Counted from the first letter of the stretch, positions 53,901 to 63,055 are shown. The stretch: 64,000 bases of DNA from Tardiphaga sp051811025 (GCF_051811025.1 NZ_JBPWQE010000001.1:3844001-3908000), one strand, 5' to 3'. Numbers and translations: made by a program. Notes: generated by a model from the sequence alone, not told the origin.

Positions 53901-53964
53901 CGCGCGGTTCCACTTGGTGTAACAGCGTTATATCGGGCTGGCGCGAAATGTCATATGCAGCGGT

Positions 53965-54600
53965 ATGGCGATGACGAATACATATCCGGCCACTCCAGGC
54001 CTGCTCCTCGCGGGCGGTCTCGCGCGCCGGATGGGCGGTGGCGACAAGCCGATGCGCGAGATCGGCGGCACGACGATCCTGGCCCGTGTGATCGCCCGCA
54101 TCGCACCGCAATGCGATGGGCTGGTGCTGAATGCCAATGGCGACCCCGCGCGATTTGCGGCCCTCGGTCTGCCGGTGATTGCCGACGACGTCGCGGATTA
54201 TCCCGGCCCCCTCGCCGGCATCCTTGCGGGTCTGGAATGGACGGCTGCCAACCGACCGGACGTCTCCTGGATGCTGAGCGTCGCCGGCGACTGCCCGTTC
54301 CTGCCGCGCGATCTCGTCTCGCGTTTGCATCAGGCCCGCATCGCGGAGAATGCGCAGCTTGCTGTCGCGTCATCGGCCGGACAGTCGCACCCCGTCGTCG
54401 GCTTGTGGGATGTCTCCCTGCGCCATGAGTTACGGCACGCGCTCGTCAACGAGGACATCCGCAAGGTCGGCCGCTGGACATCCCGCTACAGACTCGCAAC
54501 CGTGGAATGGCCGACGGATCCCGTCGATCCGTTCTTCAATGCCAATACGATGGATGACATCGCAGAAGCCGAACGGTTGGCGAAGCTGGATGGCGGTTAA
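53965..54600 (+). CDS. mobA: Molybdenum cofactor guanylyltransferase
   Basis: 211-residue nucleotidyltransferase that links GMP to molybdopterin to form the bis-MGD cofactor. The nucleotide-binding loop LLAGGLARRMGGGDKPM is at about 14-30, followed by VLNANGDPARFAALGLPVIADD and GPLAGILAGLEW. The aspartate of SVAGDCPFLPRDL binds magnesium. ATG at 53965; an ATG two codons later is possible. It is divergent from the TusA-like gene (64-base gap) and converges on the autotransporter. Confidence 0.93.
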   Translation: MAMTNTYPATPGLLLAGGLARRMGGGDKPMREIGGTTILARVIARIAPQCDGLVLNANGDPARFAALGLPVIADDVADYPGPLAGILAGLEWTAANRPDVSWMLSVAGDCPFLPRDLVSRLHQARIAENAQLAVASSAGQSHPVVGLWDVSLRHELRHALVNEDIRKVGRWTSRYRLATVEWPTDPVDPFFNANTMDDIAEAERLAKLDGG

Positions 54601-54661
54601 CGGCACATCGCCGTTGGGAATGACATCGGCCCGAGAAGCGGCCGTCAGGCGACCTCTCGAG

Positions 54662-54677
54662 TGATGCGATCGCATCA
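54662..54677. repeat. Perfect 16-bp palindrome overlapping the autotransporter stop
   Basis: TGATGCGATCGCATCA is fully self-complementary. The last three bases (54675-54677) are the minus-strand TGA stop of the autotransporter gene. It lies in the convergent gap with mobA. Confidence 0.5.
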
Positions 54678-57323
54678 GAACCTGACAGCGAAATTGCCCC
54701 GCAAGGTCTGGTCGGTGACACCGGAGCCGAACTGACCACCATAGGTGAGACCGAGCACGGCGTTTGGCGTGACGTTGACGTCAAAGCCAAGGTCAGCGAC
54801 GGCGCCATTCCTCGCAATAGGCACGCCAGCAACGGTGAACGGCGATCCACCGGCGAAGGCCATGGTCGAGGTCGGCGTGACGTCGCCGAAGGCGTGGCGC
54901 CAGCCGAGCATGCCACGCGTTGCCGCGGTCATTCCGTTGCCGAGATCAAAGCCGGTCGACGCCCGGAGCCCCAGCGTGGTGAAGGTGACGCCGGTGGTGT
55001 CGCTCCGGCTGGTGAGCGCGGCGACGCCGCCCTTTTCTATGAAACCATCGGTCGACAGATTCACATAAGCGAGATTGGCGAAAGGCTCGAAAGCGAGATG
55101 GCCGAGCGGCGTCCGCCCTGCCCTGACGCGATAGCCGAACTCGCCGAAGGTTTGCGTGGTGCCGGCGCTGTAGTCGCTCCTGAGCAGCTCGGCGACGCCC
55201 GGAAACCCCACCGAGCGATTGATCGAGAGATCGTGCCGCGTATAGGCAAGGCCGGAGCGGAAAGCGAGATCGCCCCACTGCGTGCCGCCATAGAGGCCGC
55301 CATGGTAGTTGTCGCTGGCGCCGGAGGAATTGCGATCGGCGACGCGGAAGCTCGATCGGCTGTAGCCGCCAATCGCGCCGACGCGCCATCCGTCGACGAA
55401 CGGCGCATCTGCGCCGACCATGAAACCACCGATATCACGCTTGACGGTTGCAGCATTCCCGTCGCCGTTCCACTGCCCCCATGAGCCGAAGCCGCGGCCC
55501 CAGACCGCGATGCCGTCTGTCGTGGCTGGCGCAAGCACCGGCCGGCCGTCGACATAGGTCGTGACCGGCGCGGCAGCTGCGCCGACGCCGTCGAACGCTG
55601 CGCGCAACCGGTCGATGGCAGCTTCGCGCAGAAAACGGCTGTCCTCGATCATCACGCTTTTGGCCGACGCATGAATCTCACCGGAGATCTGGTCGAACGC
55701 TCGCCGTGCCTGCGGCAGATCGAGCTGCACGAGCGAGCCCACCAGCGAATGTCCAAGCGGCAAACTGTCTGCGCCGCTGCCGGCGGCGATCTGATTGCGG
55801 GTGAGGCCAGCCGAGGCGAACGCGACGTTGCTGCGGGTGATACCAAGATAGACGTTAGTGGAATCGTAGGTCAGGCCATAGGCCAGAAATGGCGACGTTG
55901 TTGCTCCACCGGCACCGGCGAAGGTGCCATTGATGCCGCCGGCTGCCGTGAGAACCGTGAGCTGGCTGCCGATGGGCGCAGCGCCGGTGACGAGCAGCGT
56001 GCCGCCATTCAGCGTCGCAATCCCGGTTGCCGCAATCTTGTCCGACTGCCCGGCTGCGTTGGTCTCCACCTGATAGGTCGATCCGGCCGCAAAGGTGACA
56101 TTGCCGTTGACGTTCAGCGTGCCGATCGAGTTGCCGGGGCCGACGATACCACCGCTATTGGCGACGATGCCGCCGACGGTGCCGATGCCGCCCAGAATGC
56201 CGCCGCCCGAAACCGTTACTATCGAATTGGCGAGCGATCCGTTCACGGCCAGCCGGCCGCCAGTGATGTTCGTAGCGCCGGAGAAGTTAACCGAATCGCC
56301 CGTGAAAATTGTCGTGCCAGCGATCTGGTTGATCGTCCCGGCCCCGTCCAGGACCGGCGCAAAAGTATAGCCCGTGCTAGTATGATTGAAATTGATCGCG
56401 CCGGCACCATTGCCGAACACGATCTTTGAAGCGTCGAGCGTGCCAGGCATCACCGCTGCCGCTCCGGTGCCGCCGCCAATATTGATAGTACCAACCGAGC
56501 CTGCTTGAAAGCCAACAATCACATTGCCGCTGACCGATACGACACCGCTATTTGCAATCGTGAGCGTGCCGTTTCCCATTTGACCGACAGCGAGGCCATT
56601 GTTAGCGACGATCAAATGCGAGCCCGGACCTGTGACCGTTGCTGTGCCAACCGAACCTGCGGCCTGCCCTATATAGCTCGTCCATGTTGTACCAACGACC
56701 GTGCCGCCGTTCGAAACCACCAGCGTGCCTGTTCCACCGTTGCCGACAACAAAATCGCTGGCGGTCAAAATCGAACCTGCGCCATCGACCGTCGCCGCTC
56801 CGGAACCACCAAAATGATCTCCGAGAGAGAACTCCCACACTGAGGTGCCGACGGCCGCACCGTTCAAGATGTTCAACGTGCCCGCGCCATGATAGCCGAT
56901 CACCATGCCCTCGGCGTTCCAGACCGAGCCAGCGCCGGTGACTGTGGCTGTGCCGGTCGAACCAAACAAATTGCCGACGAAGGCCTGGTTGCTCGCCAGC
57001 GTGCCGCCGTTCGAGATCGTCAGCATGCCATTATTGTTGAGGCCGACCGATATACCATTGGCGAACGCAGTCCCGCCGCTGATCAGCGTCGGATTGGCTC
57101 CCGTTGTGTTGATAACGGCTGGATCGGCCGACGTCGGGATAACATTGAGATCCCAGTTTCCGGGTGTGTACCAGTCCGTCGATGTCGTCCCCGTCCAGTC
57201 GACCGCCATAGCCGGGGCAATGCCCACAAGCGCCACACAGCCAATCGCGAGCGCCAGATGGCTGGCATTCGTCAGATATCGCCGGGGTCTTCCGATGGCG
57301 CTGATGGTCGAACGTGCAAACAT
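54675..57323 (-). CDS. Autotransporter (type Va) with T5SS/PEP-CTERM-type repeats
   Basis: 882-residue outer-membrane protein that exports its own passenger. The leader (MFARSTISAIGRPRRYLTNASHLALAIGC... ending AMA) is long, as in many autotransporters. Residues about 45-330 contain successive repeats of the pattern VGxxxxGTLxIxNGGxV...GSxGTATVTGxGS, building a beta-helix. A linker follows. The last 280 residues or so form the beta-barrel (GVAVWGRGFGSWGQWNGDGNA onward), ending in the hallmark C-terminal Phe (FAVRF). ATG at 57323 has AAGGGG upstream. The passenger function is unknown; surface adhesion is typical. Confidence 0.9.
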   Translation of the reverse strand: MFARSTISAIGRPRRYLTNASHLALAIGCVALVGIAPAMAVDWTGTTSTDWYTPGNWDLNVIPTSADPAVINTTGANPTLISGGTAFANGISVGLNNNGMLTISNGGTLASNQAFVGNLFGSTGTATVTGAGSVWNAEGMVIGYHGAGTLNILNGAAVGTSVWEFSLGDHFGGSGAATVDGAGSILTASDFVVGNGGTGTLVVSNGGTVVGTTWTSYIGQAAGSVGTATVTGPGSHLIVANNGLAVGQMGNGTLTIANSGVVSVSGNVIVGFQAGSVGTINIGGGTGAAAVMPGTLDASKIVFGNGAGAINFNHTSTGYTFAPVLDGAGTINQIAGTTIFTGDSVNFSGATNITGGRLAVNGSLANSIVTVSGGGILGGIGTVGGIVANSGGIVGPGNSIGTLNVNGNVTFAAGSTYQVETNAAGQSDKIAATGIATLNGGTLLVTGAAPIGSQLTVLTAAGGINGTFAGAGGATTSPFLAYGLTYDSTNVYLGITRSNVAFASAGLTRNQIAAGSGADSLPLGHSLVGSLVQLDLPQARRAFDQISGEIHASAKSVMIEDSRFLREAAIDRLRAAFDGVGAAAAPVTTYVDGRPVLAPATTDGIAVWGRGFGSWGQWNGDGNAATVKRDIGGFMVGADAPFVDGWRVGAIGGYSRSSFRVADRNSSGASDNYHGGLYGGTQWGDLAFRSGLAYTRHDLSINRSVGFPGVAELLRSDYSAGTTQTFGEFGYRVRAGRTPLGHLAFEPFANLAYVNLSTDGFIEKGGVAALTSRSDTTGVTFTTLGLRASTGFDLGNGMTAATRGMLGWRHAFGDVTPTSTMAFAGGSPFTVAGVPIARNGAVADLGFDVNVTPNAVLGLTYGGQFGSGVTDQTLRGNFAVRF

Positions 57324-57462
57324 AGATTCCCCTTGCGATACGGTAGCCATGCACCAGATGTCGCATCTGCAGCGCAGCGGCGTCTTTGGCTGCAACGCAA
57401 TGAAATTGTCCTGCAGTGAAATGGATTGCTTTCCGCAGCGGTGTGTCTGCCGCGCAACGCGC

Positions 57463-58422
57463 CTAACGCGCACTGCTCGGCGTGCCGCCAAAGCGGCGAC
57501 GGAAACAGCGATTGAAATAGGCGATATCGTTGAAGCCGCAAATCATGGCGATCTCGCTGATGCGCATGCCGTCGCTCCGTCGATCCTGCAGCATCCGATA
57601 GCTCTTCTGCAGGCGCAGCTCGAGCACGCGTTCGGAAAAGCTGACTCCGGTTTCCTGCAGGAGATCATGAACATAGCGCGGCGACAGTTTCAGCTCGCGC
57701 GCCACGCCTTGTGCTGAAATGCCGGGATTCGCGTAATTGTCGGCGATGCTCGCCAGAACCGCCTGCAACCTCGCCGCGCGCAGGCCGCGAAGGCCTGCAA
57801 GTTCGGCGGTCTCGCCCTTCGCACCAGTCGCAAGGCCGATCAGATCGATCAGCGTCGTCTCCGCATGCGTGAGGAGAGCCGGATTCGTGAGGACCGGTCC
57901 GGACTCGAGAAGCTGGCAGTAGCGCTTGAGAAGACCGAGCGCTTCATTGTCGACGCCGATGTTCAGAGCCAACCTATTGTCGATATGCGGAAATGCCTGG
58001 GTCAGAACTGCGCGTGGGACGACCACGTTCATCCAGACATTCTCGTCGGCGCCGAACATTGTCAGCGGCTCGGATGCCGTGACCAGGGCTGCCTCCCCCC
58101 GGCCGACGGAATAGTCGCGACCGACCTGCCCACCAGCCAGCTCAGTGCCGGCCTTGTTGATCAGCAGGAGATAACTATCATTGCCATCATCGGCGATATT
58201 ACGCGCCTTTCTCGTCGCCTGCTTAATCGTTCCGGCCATCTGACCGAGAACCAACGGTCCGATACTCGTGGCCTCGATTACAGCTTCGAAAGACAGTTTA
58301 TCGGACACCGCGTATTCGACCGACCAGATTTCCGCAACGTGAATATCCTGCCAGAGGTCGAACTTGGCCTTCTCGCCGAGATGAAGCGGCAAGTCTCTGG
58401 ACGAAAACGCAGTCTTTTGCAC
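57463..58422 (-). CDS. AraC family transcriptional regulator
   Basis: 319-residue regulator. An N-terminal AraC-type ligand-sensing domain (FSSRDLPLHLGEKAKFDLWQDIHVAEIWSVEY; later GTELAGGQVGRDYSVGRGEAALV) is followed by a C-terminal double helix-turn-helix (GISAQGVARELKLSPRYVHDLLQETG and RISEIAMICGFNDIAYFNRCFRRRFGGTPS). GTG at 58422 is chosen because AGAGG lies six bases upstream and the domain begins there; an open frame extends to 58686 without a good start. It is 139 bases upstream of the autotransporter on the same strand and may control it. Confidence 0.87.
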   Translation of the reverse strand: MQKTAFSSRDLPLHLGEKAKFDLWQDIHVAEIWSVEYAVSDKLSFEAVIEATSIGPLVLGQMAGTIKQATRKARNIADDGNDSYLLLINKAGTELAGGQVGRDYSVGRGEAALVTASEPLTMFGADENVWMNVVVPRAVLTQAFPHIDNRLALNIGVDNEALGLLKRYCQLLESGPVLTNPALLTHAETTLIDLIGLATGAKGETAELAGLRGLRAARLQAVLASIADNYANPGISAQGVARELKLSPRYVHDLLQETGVSFSERVLELRLQKSYRMLQDRRSDGMRISEIAMICGFNDIAYFNRCFRRRFGGTPSSAR

Positions 58423-58855
58423 CGGTGACCTCTCGGTATTCAGAACTTTGGGATGATCGCGTCGGCACCCTTGCCGGGCACCTTCCATTTCCGGGGCAGC
58501 AGTTGATGGAGGCCCGGATTTGCGGGGCGAATTGTCAATCAGGCACCTCTGGCAAGGCGCTTGCTTGTGTCGTGTTGAGATCGCATCTCGTTCGATCCGG
58601 GCGCAGAAAACTTGCATTCCGAACGAGTCGAAAGGCAAGCGCGTGATGTGGCATGACCGGTGGGCGCGCGGGGAACTAGCATACAACTACAATATGTCAA
58701 AGCATTGCGATGAGCTCTGCTCGCCTGCTATTTCAAGCATTGAATTTCATGCGCTATCGTACTTGTTGCGCCCTCACACCTGCTGCATGATCGGCCCAAA
58801 GTTGGGACGTGCATGTCACGCGTCGCACAGCTAAAGCATCGGGGAGGCAATATTC
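58423..58855. other. 433-base intergenic region between regulator and binding-protein genes
   Basis: Divergent spacer between the AraC regulator and the ABC binding-protein gene. Base composition is lower in GC around 58675-58770. It must carry both promoters, but no confident -35/-10 box or operator repeat was identified. GGGGAGG at 58840-58846 is the ribosome site of the downstream gene. No gene is supported here. Confidence 0.4.
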
Positions 58856-60079
58856 ATGCGTTTGAAAAGACTGACCGTCACACAACTTTCACTCACCGGC
58901 GCATTTGCGCTTGCGCTGTTCGCCACATCCGCACACGCCCAGATCTCCGACGACGTCGTCAAGATCGGCGTGCTCACCGATATGAACGGCCCGGCCTCGA
59001 CGCCATCGGGCCAGGGCTCGGTGACCGCCGCGCAAATGGCCGTGGATGATTTCGGCGGCAGCGTGCTGGGCAAGCCGATCAGCATCATCATCGGCGATCA
59101 CCAGCTCAAGCCCGATGTCGGCGCCAGTCTCGCGCGGCGCTGGTATGACGTCGATCAGGTCGACATCATCGTCGATGTGCCGGTCTCCGCCGTCGGCCTC
59201 GCGGTGCAGAACGTCGCCAACGATCGCAAGCGGCTGTTCATCACCCACTCCACCGGCGCCGCCGATTTCCACGGCAAGTTCTGTTCGCCCTACACGATGC
59301 AATGGGTGTTCGACACCCGCGCACTTGCCGTGGGTACCGCGCAGGAAGTGGTGAAGCGCGGCGGCGACAGCTGGTTCTTCATCACCGACGATTTCGCCTT
59401 CGGCCATGCGTTGGAGCGCGATGCGGCGGCAGTCGTCACCAAGACCGGCGGCAAGGTGATCGGCTCAGTGCGCCCGCCGTTCGGCGCGTCGGACCTCTCG
59501 TCCTTCGTGCTGCAGGCGCAGGCCTCGAAGGCCAAGATCATCGGCATTGCCGGCGGCCCGCCGAACAACATCAACGAGATCAAGACCGCCGGCGAGTTCG
59601 GCGTGTTCAAGGGCGGCCAGCAGATGGCCGCGCTTCTGGCGCTGATCACCGACATCGACTCGCTGGGGCTGCAGACAGCACAGGGCCTGCTGCTGACCAC
59701 CGCCTTTTACTGGGACATGGACGACAAGACCCGCGCCTGGTCGAAGCGCTTCTTCGAGAAGACCAAGCGGATGCCCACCATGTGGCAGGCCGGCGTCTAT
59801 TCCTCCACCATGGTCTATCTCAACGCCATCAAAGAGGCCGGCACCGACGAACCGCTGAAGGTCGCCGCCAAGATGCGCGAGAAGCCGATTGAGGATTTCT
59901 TCGCACGCAACGGCAGACTGCGCGAGGACGGGTTAATGGTGCACGACCTGATGCTGGTGCAGGTCAAGTCGCCTGAGGAATCGAAATATCCGTGGGACTA
60001 CTACAAGATCCTCGCGAAGATTTCCGGCGAGGAAGCATTTGGACCGCCGGACCCGGCTTGTGTGTTGGGGAAGAAGTAG
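58856..60079 (+). CDS. ABC transporter substrate-binding protein (branched-chain amino acid / LivK type)
   Basis: 407-residue periplasmic binding protein. Sec leader MRLKRLTVTQLSLTGAFALALFATSAHAQ, then the type I fold: DDVVKIGVLTDMNGPASTPSG, VTAAQMAVDDFGG, FITHSTGAADFHGKFCSPYTMQW and the hinge segment WFFITDDFAFGHALERDA. Members bind amino acids, aromatic acids, urea or amides. No liv permease or ATPase genes are adjacent, so it is an orphan receptor here. The ribosome site GGGGAGG precedes the ATG by nine bases. Confidence 0.9.
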   Translation: MRLKRLTVTQLSLTGAFALALFATSAHAQISDDVVKIGVLTDMNGPASTPSGQGSVTAAQMAVDDFGGSVLGKPISIIIGDHQLKPDVGASLARRWYDVDQVDIIVDVPVSAVGLAVQNVANDRKRLFITHSTGAADFHGKFCSPYTMQWVFDTRALAVGTAQEVVKRGGDSWFFITDDFAFGHALERDAAAVVTKTGGKVIGSVRPPFGASDLSSFVLQAQASKAKIIGIAGGPPNNINEIKTAGEFGVFKGGQQMAALLALITDIDSLGLQTAQGLLLTTAFYWDMDDKTRAWSKRFFEKTKRMPTMWQAGVYSSTMVYLNAIKEAGTDEPLKVAAKMREKPIEDFFARNGRLREDGLMVHDLMLVQVKSPEESKYPWDYYKILAKISGEEAFGPPDPACVLGKK

Positions 60080-60113
60080 GACAGCGACGAACGCAGCCAA
60101 GGCGCTCCGCTTT

Positions 60114-60286
60114 CCCTCTCCCTTCGCGGGAGAGGGTGGCCGCGCGTAGCGCGGACGGGAGAGGGGTGCACAGAACTCGGAGTTCGTGGTCGCCCTCTCC
60201 CGTCTGCGCGCCTTTCGGCGCGCGTCCACCCTCTCCCACCTGGCGCAGCTACGCTGCGCGGAGCTTTGCTCCGCTGGGGGAGAGGA
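60114..60286. repeat. Compound palindromic repeat in a convergent gene gap
   Basis: About 170 bases of hairpins: CCCTCTCCC-TTCGC-GGGAGAGGG (60114-60136), a GCGC stem near 60140-60155, a central GCGCGCC-TTTC-GGCGCGC stem (60207-60224), GCGCAG/CTGCGC (60243-60258), and outer CTCTCCC/GGGAGAG arms. It lies between two genes that converge (60079 and 60300), a position shared by the repeat at 25896-26029. It may end transcription from both sides. Confidence 0.7.
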
Positions 60287-60299
60287 GAAGAAAGAACGG

Positions 60300-61271
60300 C
60301 TACTTCACCAACCCAATTTCTCGATAATACTTCAGCACACCCGGATGGATCAGCGCCACATCAGGCGCTGACGCCACCGTATTCCCAGCCGTCGTCTCCT
60401 TCGCCTGGGCGAGCCGCGCGCCGAGCGTGGCTTCGGCGCCATGCAGCGTCTTCGCAAGGCGATAGGCGACATCATCCGGCAGCGTTTCACGCGCGAGGAT
60501 GTAGCTCCATGAGCCCACCGACGCGATCGGCGCCGGCTGGTTCGGATAGCTGTTCGCTTCGACCAGCATCGGCTTGAGGAAGGCGTGCTTGGCACGGATC
60601 TGCGCGATCTCCGCCGCATCGGGCGCAATGAAGCGCGCGCCGCCGGGGCTTTCACCCATGGCCTTGAAGCCGGGCCAGCCCAGGCCTGCACCCCACAATG
60701 CGGCCACGCGACCGTCCTGCACCATCGCCGGACCGTCGCCGGCGCGGTCGAGATAGACCGCCTGAAAATCCTTGTCCTGATCGAGGCCAATCCCGTCCAG
60801 CACATAGCGCGACAGGAACACGAGGCCGGAGCCTTTCGCACCGAAGGCGATCGGCTTGCCGACGAGATCGCGGATCGTTTTGTAGGGACTGTCGGCGCGC
60901 ACCACGAACATGCCGGGATTGGAATAGAGCGCGGTGATGATCTTCAGCTTCGTCGGCGCCCGGCCGATGCCCTTGAACGCTTCATAGGCGGGCTCGCCGG
61001 CCACCAAAGCGAGATCGAGCTGGCCGGCTTCGAGCAACGGGATGTTCTCGGTCGACCCCTTGGTGTTGCGCGTGGCCAGCGTCAGCGATGGGTCGGCCTT
61101 GTTCATCACCTCGGCAAAGGCGTCGCCATAGAGCGGGAAACCGCCGCCGGGCGTCGCCGTGCCGAGACTCAAGCTGAGAGGCGTGGTGGTCGACATCGGT
61201 CTGGCTCCCTCCTGCGCAACGGCCGTTGTGACTGTCAGAAGCGCTGCGCAAAGAAGCGGCATCATTTTCAT
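60300..61271 (-). CDS. TAXI family TRAP-type solute-binding protein
   Basis: 323-residue periplasmic protein. Sec leader MKMMPLLCAALLTVTTAVAQ, then the TAXI-type core: LSLGTATPGGGFPLYGDAFAEVMN, NTKGSTENIPLLEAGQLDLALVAG, SNPGMFVVRADSPYKTIRDLVGKPIAFG and GSGLVFLSRYVLDGIGLDQ. TAXI proteins normally serve TRAP transporters with a fused DctQM membrane protein, which is absent here. ATG at 61271 has AGGTG upstream. It is divergent from the TctC-like gene. Confidence 0.88.
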   Translation of the reverse strand: MKMMPLLCAALLTVTTAVAQEGARPMSTTTPLSLSLGTATPGGGFPLYGDAFAEVMNKADPSLTLATRNTKGSTENIPLLEAGQLDLALVAGEPAYEAFKGIGRAPTKLKIITALYSNPGMFVVRADSPYKTIRDLVGKPIAFGAKGSGLVFLSRYVLDGIGLDQDKDFQAVYLDRAGDGPAMVQDGRVAALWGAGLGWPGFKAMGESPGGARFIAPDAAEIAQIRAKHAFLKPMLVEANSYPNQPAPIASVGSWSYILARETLPDDVAYRLAKTLHGAEATLGARLAQAKETTAGNTVASAPDVALIHPGVLKYYREIGLVK

Positions 61272-61418
61272 GGGGCACCTGACGTCGTTCGGCCTGCATC
61301 GTTCGACCAAGCTTGTAGGCAAAATCCGAATTCTATGAAAGCATGGAGGTAACGGGTGGCAAGCCCGATCTAACAACGTCGCGCATCAGTGCTGCGATTT
61401 TCATGTCTGGGAGGAACT

Positions 61419-62396
61419 ATGATCGCTTTTCTGCGTGCTGCTGTGCTGTGTCTCGTCGGCTTCGCGAGTCTTACCACGACGACCCTCCCCGCCTCTGCCG
61501 CCGGCTATCCCGATCGCCCCGTGCGCTGGCTGATCGGCTTCGCTGCCGGCGGCCCCGTCGATATCGTGGCGCGGATCATGGCGCAGTGGCTGTCGGATCA
61601 TTTCGGCCAGCAATTCGTCGTGGAAAACCGCGCAGGATCGGGCGGCAATCTGGCTGCCGCCGCGGCCGTGACCTCGGCGCCGGATGGCTACACGTTGCTG
61701 TTCGTCGCGCCGAACAATGCAATCTCGGCCTCGCTCTACAAGAAGCTGCCTTACGATTTCATCCGCGATACCGTGCCGGTCGCCAGCATCATGCAGCTCA
61801 CCAATATGCTGGTGGTGTCGAATGGCATGCCCGTGAAAACGGTCCAGGAGTTCATCGACTACTGCAAGGCCAATCCGGGCAAGATCTCCTATGCGTCGTC
61901 GGGCAATGGCACCTCGGTGCATATGTCAGCCGAATTGTTCAAGGCGATGACCAAATGCGACATGATCCACGTGCCCTATCGCGGCTCGGCGATCGCCTTT
62001 CCCGACATCATCTCCAACAAGGTGCAGTTGATCTTCGACAATCTGCCCACAGCGCTCGAACAATCGCGCGGCGGGACGGTGCGCGCGCTCGGCGTCACCT
62101 CGCCGCAACGCTGGCCCATCGTGCCGGATGTCCCGGCCATTGCCGAGACGGTACCGGGCTTCGAGTCCATCGGCTTCTACGGCATCTCCGCGCCCAAGGG
62201 CACGCCGCCGGAGGTGATTGCCACGCTCAACAAGGCCGTGGGCGAAGCGCTGAAGGATCCGAAGCTGATCGCACGGCTCGCCGAGACCGGCGGCGTGCCG
62301 AAGCCCATGACGCCCGAGGAATTTGGCAAACTGGTTGCCGCCGAAACCGAGAAATGGCGCAAGGTGGTGGAATTCGCCGGCGTGTCGGTCGACTGA
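61419..62396 (+). CDS. Bug/TctC-family tripartite tricarboxylate transporter binding protein
   Basis: 325-residue periplasmic binding protein. Leader MIAFLRAAVLCLVGFASLTT... ending ASA, then YPDRPVRWLIGFAAGGPVDIVARIMAQWL, VVENRAGSGGNLAAAAAV, APDGYTLLFVAPNNAI and VPYRGSAIAFPDI, all standard for Bug receptors. ATG at 61419 is preceded by GGGAGG. An in-frame ATG ten codons earlier lacks a ribosome site. No tctA or tctB membrane genes are nearby. The family is typically expanded and binds carboxylates or amino acids. Confidence 0.92.
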   Translation: MIAFLRAAVLCLVGFASLTTTTLPASAAGYPDRPVRWLIGFAAGGPVDIVARIMAQWLSDHFGQQFVVENRAGSGGNLAAAAAVTSAPDGYTLLFVAPNNAISASLYKKLPYDFIRDTVPVASIMQLTNMLVVSNGMPVKTVQEFIDYCKANPGKISYASSGNGTSVHMSAELFKAMTKCDMIHVPYRGSAIAFPDIISNKVQLIFDNLPTALEQSRGGTVRALGVTSPQRWPIVPDVPAIAETVPGFESIGFYGISAPKGTPPEVIATLNKAVGEALKDPKLIARLAETGGVPKPMTPEEFGKLVAAETEKWRKVVEFAGVSVD

Positions 62397-62426
62397 GCCG
62401 GGGCCGATTGATCCAGGGCGACTGAC

Positions 62427-62639
62427 CTAGACGCTTACCGCGACCATGGCGGGCAGCAGCTCAGAACTACTGACCGCCCCGGCGACGAGATAGGCAAAGC
62501 CCAGCAAGGCCAGGAAGCCGAGGAAGAACAGCGCAAAGAGGATGATCGAGAGCTTCTTGGCGAAAGCCGAGATGTTGGCGAGGCCGAGGCCGCCGGCAAT
62601 CAGGGAAATAATCAGACAGATGACAGCCCAGCGAAACAC
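62427..62639 (-). CDS. DUF1328 family small membrane protein
   Basis: 70 residues with two membrane helices (FRWAVICLIISLIAGGLGLANIS and LSIILFALFFLGFLALLGFAYLV), the DUF1328/YtjA pattern. The start is GTG at 62639, supported by the strong ribosome site GGGAGG five bases upstream. An in-frame extension to 62753 would add a polar, cysteine-containing leader that does not fit the family. It has a longer C-terminal tail (about 13 residues) than usual. Function is unknown. Confidence 0.85.
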   Translation of the reverse strand: MFRWAVICLIISLIAGGLGLANISAFAKKLSIILFALFFLGFLALLGFAYLVAGAVSSSELLPAMVAVSV

Positions 62640-62790
62640 CCGCGCCTCCCTACGTTGAAATTGCGCAGACAAACGCCACCGCCCAGCCAAAGTTCCGGCC
62701 CCGGGAACGCGGCATTGCCCACAGGCGATGGCCGATATAAGGAATGCCTGCACCGCCGTCCCCGGTCCTCACACCCGCTGGACGCCGGCG

Positions 62791-62866
62791 GGGCCTGTAG
62801 CTCAATGGTTAGAGCCGACCGCTCATAACGGTCTGGTTGCAGGTTCGAGTCCTGCCGGGCCCACCA
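62791..62866 (+). tRNA. tRNA with CAU anticodon, probably tRNA-Ile2 (lysidine type), otherwise tRNA-Met
   Basis: A 76-base cloverleaf reads in order: acceptor GGGCCTG with CGGGCCC, D-arm GCTC-AATGGTTA-GAGC, anticodon stem GACCG/CGGTC with loop CTCATAA, T-arm GCAGG-TTCGAGT-CCTGC, discriminator A and encoded CCA (62864-62866). The CAU anticodon fits initiator, elongator Met or Ile2. The base-paired first position excludes the initiator, and the overall sequence resembles tRNA-Ile2. DNA of different composition begins right after the 3' end, a common integration position. Confidence 0.92.
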
Positions 62867-62880
62867 ATGATTTCAGATAT

Positions 62881-62953
62881 ATGCGGACACTTTGAAAACG
62901 ACTCGATTTCCGCTTTAAGAACGACTCGATTTCGTTTTGGAAACGACACGATC
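62881..62953. mobile_element. Direct-repeat array resembling an IS21-family end (remnant)
   Basis: Three copies of AACGACTCGATTTC (the third AACGACACGATC) start at 62897, 62920 and 62942, spaced 23 and 22 bases, i.e. two helical turns. Multiple transposase-binding repeats of this kind occur at IS21-family termini in rhizobia. No istA or istB gene remains in the window, so this is at most a remnant. It lies 14-30 bases beyond the tRNA. Confidence 0.5.
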
Positions 62954-63055
62954 TTACATCTCCCTGATACACCTATCGAATTTCTCCTCGATTTTTTCGC
63001 CGATTTTCGGGCTCAAGAAAAGTGAGGGGGATCTATTTTGTTGACGAGGCCGCTC

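Noticed and set aside
62897..62953. Short direct repeats considered as a CRISPR array
   Set aside because: Units of 22-23 bases are contiguous with no variable spacers, only three copies, and no cas genes are present.
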